Source of the DNA: Chitinophagales bacterium
GTDB taxonomy: Bacteria > Bacteroidota > Bacteroidia > Chitinophagales > Chitinophagaceae
DNA length: 5,150 bases
NCBI GenBank assembly: GCA_015654495.1
Contig: JAATGW010000716.1
Location: 1-5,150 of the forward strand
Direction: 5' to 3'
Made by a program: the position numbers and the translations under genes. The notes under the pieces are model-generated. The model had not been told where the DNA came from, made no database searches, and saw only the letters and a program-made list of their open reading frames with translations. Shown here piece after piece: positions 1-5,150 of this stretch (positions within the stretch are counted from its first letter, which is position 1; every line of letters begins with the position of its first letter).

Positions 1-2319
1 AGCAAAACTGGTAGTATCATTAAAATAACTTCCGTTCAGGTAATTTGTAACGATCATGCGTACACTGTCTTTCATTATGGCATAGGGATATATTTCGCCC
101 TGGGTTTCTATATAGGAACTCATGCCATAGTCATAATAGTTGCCGACAAAGGGCTTACTATCCGTGGTTTCCCACTTGACTGCTCTATACCACCAGGTCC
201 AGTCCGTTATTCTGTTCAGATCCTTATCAGCGCTGGTAACTTCGAATCGTGTTTTACCATTAAGGCATACTTTATCGCTTTCCAGGTCGAGCGTGAGCGG
301 CTGTTTTTTCAATATGAGAACCACAGCTGAATCCCTTAAAATGCAGTTGTCATTTTCAGCTGTGAGCCTGATGGTATAGGTTCCTGTTCTGCTATAAATA
401 TGAGTGATCTCAGGCTTATAACTTGTGTAGGTCTCCCGCTTACCATCACCGAAATCCCAGGTCCATTTTTTTGCATGTTTTGTACTGTCGGTAATAACTA
501 TTGTATTCCGTTCACCATCACAACTGTAAAAGATCTTTTCAATTCTTGGGAACGGTCCCTTTATTGTAACCACCCGGCTTTTAGTAATAGTATCATTACA
601 GTAACCATTATACGAAATCAGGCTCACGGTATAAGTGCCTGTATCCTGGTATTTATGACCATTATAATGATCGTTCCAGTAGGATCTGGTTCCATCGCCC
701 CATTCCCAGAAGAAATAATTTACCGAGCCGCTGATTTGCGGAACAAAGTCAATTAATGAGTTTCCGCAGCCGGTTGGCTGAACTCTGAAATCTGTTTTCG
801 GTTGCTGCAGTATGTATATCTGGAAATAATTATCTGTGGTTCCGGTACAGCCGTTAACGGTTTTATAGGTTAAAGAGGGAGTGAAAGTTCCCTGTTTTTT
901 GTAGGTATGGGTTGGTGTTTCTTCTGTCGAAAAACTGCCATCACCAAAGTCCCAGCGGTAGCTTGCAATCTGCTCCGTTGTTTGTGCCTGGAATTTTTTT
1001 GTAAGGCTATCGCATTGTGTAAGGCCGTTTGCATCGATAGTATTGATGTATACACGTGGTTTATATAACCTCACATACCTGTACATGCTTGAACTACAAC
1101 CGGCTTCATTTTCGATTTCGAGGCGAACAGTGTAGTCGTACTCATATTGGTATTTATAAACCGGGTTGCGAATTGTGCTTTCGATATCATCTGTACTATA
1201 ATAGTAATTAAAATCCCAGCGCCATTTTACTGCTTCAGCTGAAGTATCACGAAATTTCACCTCAACAGGGATGCTGCAAAAATTGGGTACTTCTACAATG
1301 AAACTATCGATGCGGGGATTTTTTTTGACTGTTATTTCTTTAGTCAGTTCCTGTTTGCATGCTCCGAAACTATTGACCAGTTTAATTTTATGTTTGCCGG
1401 CATTTTCAAAACTGAAATTGAGGCTGGAGTTCGGGTAAGAATAAATCTCATTTCCATCAACATACCATATGGTGTTCGACGGTATCGGAGAACTGTTATT
1501 CTGAAAGATCAGATTTTTGTCTTCGCAGTTAAGTGCCGGCACTGCAAAATCTGTGCTGAAATCTTTTACGTTGATAAAATTGGTTTCTGTTTTACTTACC
1601 TCACAGCCTTCAGAACTTTTTACAGTTAACCTCACCGTATATCTTCCCGGTTTTGAATAACTATGTACAGGTTGTTTTTCAGCAGAAGCTGCGCCATCAC
1701 CAAAATCCCAGGAATAGGAAATTGTGCCTGATCCTGTGCTCGTATTTGTGAAATTGATTTCAGTACCCGGCTCGCAGACCATTTTTTTATCCGCATCAAA
1801 ATTTACAATTACAGGGTCACTTGTTCTGACCAGTTTTTCTTTTGATACCGTGTTACTGCAGCCGTATTCGCTAACTGCAGTCAGCAGCACTGAGGCTGTT
1901 ATTTTAAAGCGATAGACATGAGCGATTTCAGCATTCGCAGACTCCTGAGTTTGTCCGTCACCAAAATCCCAATGCCACTTTGCAATATTTCCATCGCCGC
2001 CATTTTGAGTTGCTTTAAAAACAGTTTCCAGTGGAGTGCATCCATTTGCAGGATCAACACTGAAATTGAATGAAGGCTTTTTATAAACGGTGACCGTTTT
2101 GGTTTTGCGGGAGGTTGAAGCTCCGTCCTGAACAGTGAGCGTTATTGAATATGTTGATTCATTGATAAAATTGGCTGCGGGGTCTTTAGCAGCAGATACA
2201 TTGCCATTGCCAAAATCCCAACTCCATTTTGCATTTGCGGAAGCACCTGTGGTGCTGTTTGTAAATTTAACCGTCAACGGAGAACAGCCACCGGATTTAT
2301 CCAGATTGAAATCAGCATT
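1..2319 (-). repeat. Array of nine PKD/Ig-like domain repeats (ninth incomplete)
   Basis: These are protein-level tandem repeats within the secreted protein. Approximate domain limits in residues are 30-108, 113-196, 199-281, 283-361, 366-448, 450-533, 537-616, 619-701 and 704 onward. At DNA level only the short WDFGDG-coding core stays similar; on the plus strand it reads like ccatcaccaaaatccca near 442, 940, 1692, 1957 and 2202. The copies are old and diverged rather than recently duplicated. Domain 4 (283-361) lacks WDFGDG and has IWYVDG. Domain 5 has WDFNYYYS in place of WDFGDG. Domain 9 has a WTWWY core. Domain boundaries are estimated by eye from the motif spacing. Confidence 0.85.
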
Positions 2320-2406
2320 CAATTGTGCAGATGCACATAAATTCAGCAGCAGCAGAAATACCAGGGAAGCAAAATAAGTAAGGCCATTGCCTTTTGTAGG
2401 TTTCAT
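1..2406 (-). CDS. Large secreted multi-PKD-domain protein (5' part, truncated by window edge)
   Basis: The reverse strand reads open for exactly 802 codons from ATG at 2406-2404 to base 1 without a stop, so the C-terminus lies outside the window. Residues 1-28 form a signal peptide (basic start, Leu-rich core around 16-22, likely cleavage after ASA near residue 27). The rest is a string of about 80-90-residue PKD/Ig-like beta-sandwich domains. The hallmark WDFGDG or a close variant is at residues 63-68 (WDFGNG), 146-151, 233-238, 485-490, 567-572 (WEWGDG) and 650-655. Divergent domains are centred on 314-318, 395-400 and 736-740. Most domains carry one Cys near the start and one near the end. 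In Bacteroidota such arrays occur in extracellular adhesin-like or gliding-associated proteins, usually ending in a type IX secretion sorting domain; that ending cannot be seen here. No catalytic domain is visible. The gene is downstream of the GH13 gene on the same strand, 110 bases away, with its own promoter candidate. PKD assignment is firm; the biological role is unknown. Confidence 0.95.
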   Translation of the reverse strand, partial: MKPTKGNGLTYFASLVFLLLLNLCASAQLNADFNLDKSGGCSPLTVKFTNSTTGASANAKWSWDFGNGNVSAAKDPAANFINESTYSITLTVQDGASTSRKTKTVTVYKKPSFNFSVDPANGCTPLETVFKATQNGGDGNIAKWHWDFGDGQTQESANAEIAHVYRFKITASVLLTAVSEYGCSNTVSKEKLVRTSDPVIVNFDADKKMVCEPGTEINFTNTSTGSGTISYSWDFGDGAASAEKQPVHSYSKPGRYTVRLTVKSSEGCEVSKTETNFINVKDFSTDFAVPALNCEDKNLIFQNNSSPIPSNTIWYVDGNEIYSYPNSSLNFSFENAGKHKIKLVNSFGACKQELTKEITVKKNPRIDSFIVEVPNFCSIPVEVKFRDTSAEAVKWRWDFNYYYSTDDIESTIRNPVYKYQYEYDYTVRLEIENEAGCSSSMYRYVRLYKPRVYINTIDANGLTQCDSLTKKFQAQTTEQIASYRWDFGDGSFSTEETPTHTYKKQGTFTPSLTYKTVNGCTGTTDNYFQIYILQQPKTDFRVQPTGCGNSLIDFVPQISGSVNYFFWEWGDGTRSYWNDHYNGHKYQDTGTYTVSLISYNGYCNDTITKSRVVTIKGPFPRIEKIFYSCDGERNTIVITDSTKHAKKWTWDFGDGKRETYTSYKPEITHIYSRTGTYTIRLTAENDNCILRDSAVVLILKKQPLTLDLESDKVCLNGKTRFEVTSADKDLNRITDWTWWYRAVKWETTDSKPFVGNYYDYGMSSYIETQGEIYPYAIMKDSVRMIVTNYLNGSYFNDTTSFA

Positions 2407-2431
2407 GGTGTAGGTTGGGTAGAAACGAATG

Positions 2432-2462
2432 CTAAGATAATGGTTGAGAAATAGATATGCAA
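2432..2462 (-). promoter_or_regulatory. Predicted Bacteroidota-type promoter for the PKD gene
   Basis: On the minus strand TTG (2462-2460) is followed, after a 20-base spacer, by TATCTTAG (2439-2432). The latter matches the phylum's -7 consensus TAnnTTTG except at one base. The -7 box ends 25 bases before the ATG at 2406, implying a short leader. There is no Shine-Dalgarno sequence in front of the start codon, which is normal for this phylum. The match is by eye and was not tested against background. Confidence 0.55.
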
Positions 2463-2488
2463 GAGTTCTTGCTAAAAATGACCATTTT
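2459..2488. promoter_or_regulatory. Two adjacent 14-base palindromes, possible operator
   Basis: On the plus strand gcaagagttcttgc (2459-2472) has perfect 6-base arms around a 2-base centre. Two bases later aaaatgaccatttt (2475-2488) has the same 6-2-6 layout. The first covers the predicted -33 TTG of the PKD gene and the second lies directly upstream of it. A regulator bound here would affect that promoter, which is inference. The second palindrome, transcribed from the GH13 gene, could form only a weak AT-rich hairpin, so a terminator role is less likely. Confidence 0.35.
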
Positions 2489-2516
2489 GAAACATTTGAT
2501 TTCCCGGAATAAAAAT

Positions 2517-4409
2517 TTAGTGTAATATCTGCCTGCTGAAAATATGGTATTCACCCGGCGCAAGTGTAGCAATATAGGCCGTTGTAGCCAGATTTACAGA
2601 ACCTCCGTTAACGTCATACCAGGTGCCTGATGAACCGAAATCCAGGTTAACATTCTGATTAACAACGTCAAAATTTCCAACAACCATAACGGTGTTTGCG
2701 CCTTCAATCAATTTGATATATTTTATTGCTGCAGTAAGATTATAACTGTAATCCGTTGAATTAAATATGGTATTATTTTTTCTTAACGCAATAAATTTCG
2801 AATAGGCATTGTACAAAGCTTTTCTGTCTGCATCATCAAAATATTCCCATTTGATTGGTTTTTCGCCGGTACGGCCATTTACATCGATACTCACATCATA
2901 ACCCAGTTCCCCGAAATGCCAGATCATTTTGGGACCGGGAATACTGAAATAAAAAGCCGCGCCTTCCTCTGATCGTTTAAGGGACACGGGGATATTGGAC
3001 TTAATGGAATAAGCTCCGGAAGCATTTCCATAAGTGATGTTTTTAAACATAATGCGTTCTTCATCATGACTTTCCATATAACTGACGAGATTTTCTGATT
3101 TACTGAAACCATGCCTGTTATAAAATCCCCAGCTGAAATCCGACTGGCCCAGCCAACCCATTGTAGCTTCATTCATATCGTGGTTAAGGTTGGCCCAGAG
3201 CATCATGCCTTCATCTGCCAGAACTTTTTCTTCAGTGACATCTGCAAAATGTTCAAGTATGACGTAGAAATTATTGTTGTCGATACTTTTGATGTGATTG
3301 TTGTAATCCTTCCAGATAGCGATCCGTGTCGGATCATTTGCGGCAAATGATGCATCATCCGATGAGGTTTTTTGTGTAAAACCTTTTGACAGGTCAAAGC
3401 GGTATCCATCGATATGATATTCCTGCATCCAGAATTTGATCACATTTTTCGAAAAATACTTTGTAGCTGCCGATTCGTGATTAAAATCAAAGCCCACATT
3501 ATATGGATGTTTAGCGTCCACATTATACCATGGATTGGACGGAGTTGGTTTACTGCCATCAAAATAAAGCTGGACCATGGGAGACTGACTGAAGGAATGA
3601 TTCAGAACCATATCGATAATCACGGCGATCCCTTTACCATGGCACTCATCAATAAAATTCTTCAGTGCATTTTTAGTGCCATAATATTTATCAGGCGCGA
3701 AATAAAAAGAGGGGTTGTAGCCCCAGCTTAAATTTCCCTCAAACTCGCTTACCGGCATCAGTTCAATCGCATTAATACCAAGTGTTGTCAAATGAGTAAG
3801 CTTTGCTAACGTAGAGGCATAGCTGTGGTCTGCGGTGAAATCCCGGATCAGCAATTCATAAATAACCAGTTTGTCTTTTGCTGGCCTGACGAAACACGTG
3901 TTTTTCCAGGTATACGAAGGCGGATTTCCCTGCATAACGCTTACGATCCCACTTGTTTTCCCCGACGGATAGGTTTTTAGTCCGGGATATACGGTTGCAC
4001 TTATATAACTGTCATTTTGTGGGTCAAGAATTTTTTCTGAATAAGGATCTGCAATTTTTAAAATTCCATTAACCAGGAACTGATATGTATATTCCTTATC
4101 AGCATCCAGGTTATCAATCTGAATCCACCAGGTTTTACCATCAGGTGTTTTTTTCATTTTTGCCGCGTTCGCATTCCAGTCGTTAAACTCACCAATAAGC
4201 GCAACCGAATTCTTCTCAGGCGCATAAAGTGTTACGATTGCAGATTTGCCGCTGTTAATAAAAGCAACACCATCTTTAGCACCGGAGGGCAATGGTGCAG
4301 TTTCTACCGGCGGCTCGGGAGGTGGTGGAGCCGGTGAACCTGTTTTTGTACAGCCTGCATTAAAAAGGGCGATCAAAAAAAGAATGTAAAGCAGGCTGGA
4401 AATTTTCAT
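2517..4409 (-). CDS. GH13 alpha-amylase-family lipoprotein with N-terminal CBM48/E-set domain
   Basis: This is a complete 630-residue protein. It acts, by family, on alpha-1,4/1,6-glucans such as starch, glycogen or maltodextrins. Residues 1-20 are a lipoprotein signal peptide ending NAGC with Cys20 as the likely lipidated residue, followed by a Pro-rich tether (27-34). Residues about 47-140 form a CBM48/E-set domain with VALIGEFNDWN at 69-79. The catalytic (beta/alpha)8 barrel spans about 178-545: MPVSEFEG at 218-225 (region V), DMVLNH at 266-271 (region I), GYRFDLSKG at 335-343 with Arg337 and nucleophile Asp339 (region II), ILEHF at 384-388 with acid/base Glu386 (region III), and ESHDEER at 446-452 with His448 and Asp449 (region IV). 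A beta-rich C-terminal domain (about 555-628) ends the protein. All three catalytic acids are present, so it should be active. CBM48 and the SHDE form of region IV recall branching and debranching enzymes, so hydrolase versus transferase activity cannot be settled. No susC/susD genes adjoin it. Confidence 0.96.
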   Translation of the reverse strand: MKISSLLYILFLIALFNAGCTKTGSPAPPPPEPPVETAPLPSGAKDGVAFINSGKSAIVTLYAPEKNSVALIGEFNDWNANAAKMKKTPDGKTWWIQIDNLDADKEYTYQFLVNGILKIADPYSEKILDPQNDSYISATVYPGLKTYPSGKTSGIVSVMQGNPPSYTWKNTCFVRPAKDKLVIYELLIRDFTADHSYASTLAKLTHLTTLGINAIELMPVSEFEGNLSWGYNPSFYFAPDKYYGTKNALKNFIDECHGKGIAVIIDMVLNHSFSQSPMVQLYFDGSKPTPSNPWYNVDAKHPYNVGFDFNHESAATKYFSKNVIKFWMQEYHIDGYRFDLSKGFTQKTSSDDASFAANDPTRIAIWKDYNNHIKSIDNNNFYVILEHFADVTEEKVLADEGMMLWANLNHDMNEATMGWLGQSDFSWGFYNRHGFSKSENLVSYMESHDEERIMFKNITYGNASGAYSIKSNIPVSLKRSEEGAAFYFSIPGPKMIWHFGELGYDVSIDVNGRTGEKPIKWEYFDDADRKALYNAYSKFIALRKNNTIFNSTDYSYNLTAAIKYIKLIEGANTVMVVGNFDVVNQNVNLDFGSSGTWYDVNGGSVNLATTAYIATLAPGEYHIFSRQILH

Positions 4410-4427
4410 GATGGCAGGTATGAGCTG

Positions 4428-4435
4428 TAAACTTA
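4428..4435 (-). promoter_or_regulatory. Weak -7 promoter candidate for the GH13 gene
   Basis: On the minus strand TAAGTTTA fits TAnnTTTG except at the last base and lies 18 bases before the ATG at 4409. No proper TTG sits at the expected distance upstream; the nearest is a CTG 18 bases away. The assignment is therefore tentative, and transcription may start further upstream within the divergent gap. Confidence 0.3.
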
Positions 4436-4470
4436 AGAAAACCTGAGCGGATGCAGGATTTCGAATGTGT

Positions 4471-4503
4471 TTGCAGAGGGTAAGACCTTATTGTTTATCT
4501 TTA
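4471..4503 (+). promoter_or_regulatory. Predicted Bacteroidota-type promoter for the HGxPGHRCD-repeat lipoprotein
   Basis: TTG at 4471-4473 and TATCTTTA at 4496-4503 are 22 bases apart. The second box matches TAnnTTTG except for the final base. A leader of about 70 bases would then precede the ATG at 4580. The leader contains a small GC-rich inverted repeat (ccgggtttgccgg, about 4516-4529) and no evident Shine-Dalgarno sequence at the normal distance; aggtgg at 4555-4560 is too far away. Confidence 0.42.
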
Positions 4504-4579
4504 GGAAGAACTCCTCCGGGTTTGCCGGCTAATCTTCTGGTTGCCAACAATTTCAGGTGGAAATATTCGTTTATTCAGC

Positions 4580-5150
4580 ATGAAATTCCAACTAGGCCTT
4601 TTTGCAATAAGCTCTTTATTATATTTTTCCTGCGATAGCGGGGAACAAAGATCTCTTGTAAATAGCAGTGCAGCCCCTGCAATAGCCCCTGTTCAGCCTT
4701 CTGCTCCCAATGTACAGGCAGCGCCGGTGGTACAAAATTCCACTGCGGGGAAAGCATTGAATCCCGCGCACGGTCAACCCGGCCATCGTTGTGATCTCGC
4801 AGTAGGTGCGCCTTTGGATGGTTGGGCCGGCCAGAGCACAGCAAACGTTTCTTCAGGCTTACTCGCTAGTAACCCGCAACCGGTTACACTACCTCCGGCA
4901 AGTGGAGTGGCTCTTAATCCAAAACATGGCGAACCAGGCCATCGTTGTGATATACAGGTTGGCGCACCTTTAAACAGTGCACCAGCTCCAGCGCCAGTTC
5001 AAACAAAAGAATTGGTTCAGCTGCAACAAACCGGCACCGCGAATTCGCCCGCAGTTTTACCGCAGGGAGCAGCCTCACCAACGCCTCTGATTTTACCTCA
5101 GACAGGTTCCACAGCTACCGGAAAACTGAATCCGGCACATGGTCAGCCCG
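4580..5150 (+). CDS. Putative lipoprotein with LNPxHGxPGHRCDxxVGAPL repeats (5' part, truncated by window edge)
   Basis: The frame is open for 190 codons to the right edge; the ATG at 4580 is the only ATG after the in-frame stop at 4502-4504. Residues 1-18 look like a lipoprotein signal peptide (hydrophobic core LGLFAISSLLYF, then SC with Cys18). Asp-Ser-Gly-Glu follows the Cys; an acidic stretch there has been linked to surface export of lipoproteins in some Bacteroidota, so surface exposure is possible. The mature part is low-complexity Ala/Pro/Gln/Ser/Val-rich linker broken by a conserved block at residues 60-79 and 112-131, with a third starting at 183. Each full block holds two His and one Cys as HxxxxHxC followed by Asp. 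I have a recollection of this block in hypothetical Bacteroidota proteins, but no function is known to me. It is divergently oriented from the GH13 gene. Coding is supported by the signal peptide and the repeat conserved at protein level despite differing codons. Confidence 0.85.
   Translation, partial: MKFQLGLFAISSLLYFSCDSGEQRSLVNSSAAPAIAPVQPSAPNVQAAPVVQNSTAGKALNPAHGQPGHRCDLAVGAPLDGWAGQSTANVSSGLLASNPQPVTLPPASGVALNPKHGEPGHRCDIQVGAPLNSAPAPAPVQTKELVQLQQTGTANSPAVLPQGAASPTPLILPQTGSTATGKLNPAHGQP
4757..4816 (+). repeat. HGxPGHRCD block, copy 1
   Basis: Residues 60-79 of the lipoprotein are the first full copy of the 20-residue block. It has His64, His69, Cys71 and Asp72, and it ends VGAPL. Residues differing from copy 2 are Ala63, Gln66, Leu73 and Ala74. 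Confidence 0.85.
4913..4972 (+). repeat. HGxPGHRCD block, copy 2
   Basis: Residues 112-131 form the second full copy, with His116, His121, Cys123 and Asp124. It differs from copy 1 at four of 20 residues (Lys115, Glu118, Ile125, Gln126). The core ggccatcgttgtgat is the same at DNA level in both copies, while other codons differ, such as ttgaatccc versus cttaatcca. Confidence 0.85.
5126..5150 (+). repeat. HGxPGHRCD block, copy 3 (cut by window end)
   Basis: Residues 183-190 read LNPAHGQP, and the last base is the G expected for the next Gly codon. This is the start of a third copy, 71 residues after copy 2; copies 1 and 2 are 52 residues apart. The rest lies beyond the window. Confidence 0.75.

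Noticed and set aside
400..756. 118-codon plus-strand open frame
   Set aside because: It lies wholly antisense inside the PKD gene, whose frame shows clear domain repeats. The translation has no recognisable motif or signal.
1..2319. DNA-level tandem repeat or recombination hotspot in the PKD array
   Set aside because: Only short WDFGDG-coding cores are similar. The copies are otherwise strongly diverged, so there is no long direct repeat.
2475..2488. Hairpin as rho-independent terminator of the GH13 gene
   Set aside because: The stem is six AT-rich pairs at most with a two-base loop, so it would be unstable. Only a short T run follows it in the minus direction.
2924..3409. Minus-strand open frames at 2924-3172 and 3203-3409
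   Set aside because: They are out-of-frame readings of the GH13 gene on the same strand. There is no sign of a frameshift, since the main frame is intact from start to stop.
3414..3731. 105-codon plus-strand open frame
   Set aside because: It lies antisense to the barrel-coding part of the GH13 gene, including conserved regions I and V. It is explained by the real gene's codon pattern.
4575..4844. 89-codon minus-strand open frame
   Set aside because: It overlaps the start of the plus-strand lipoprotein gene. The plus frame has a signal peptide and conserved repeats; the minus frame has neither.
1..5150. CRISPR array, tRNA/rRNA genes, insertion sequence or prophage signs
   Set aside because: I saw no regularly spaced short direct repeats, no cloverleaf-like stretch in the intergenic gaps, no transposase-like frame and no terminal inverted repeats.

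Overview
The window looks like a piece of a Bacteroidota (Bacteroidetes) chromosome, probably a Chitinophagales- or Sphingobacteriales-like free-living bacterium. The reasons are a large secreted protein built from Cys-paired PKD repeats, two lipoproteins, start codons without Shine-Dalgarno sequences, and upstream sequences resembling the phylum's TTG / TAnnTTTG promoter. The taxonomic placement is inference from these traits; no rRNA or other marker gene is present.

Layout: (1) Positions 1-2406, minus strand: the first 802 codons of a very large secreted protein with a signal peptide followed by eight PKD/Ig-like domains and the start of a ninth. It runs off the left edge with no stop codon. 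(2) Positions 2407-2516: a 110-base intergenic gap with a good promoter candidate for the PKD gene and two back-to-back 14-base palindromes at and just upstream of its -33 box. (3) Positions 2517-4409, minus strand: a complete 630-residue lipoprotein glycoside hydrolase of family GH13 (alpha-amylase/branching-enzyme superfamily) with an N-terminal CBM48/E-set domain and all catalytic residues. (4) Positions 4410-4579: a divergent intergenic region that should hold promoters in both directions. (5) Positions 4580-5150, plus strand: the first 190 codons of a small Ala/Pro/Gln-rich putative lipoprotein that repeats the motif LNPxHGxPGHRCDxxVGAPL. There are two full copies and the beginning of a third at the right edge.

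All three genes encode exported products. The GH13 lipoprotein would act on alpha-glucans at the periplasmic or outer-membrane face. The PKD protein is probably a cell-surface or secreted adhesin-like protein, likely exported by the type IX system, although its C-terminus lies outside the window. The His/Cys-motif lipoprotein has no function I can assign and is the most interesting item here. No susC/susD partners, mobile elements, RNA genes or CRISPR arrays are visible, and nothing shows that the three genes form one pathway.
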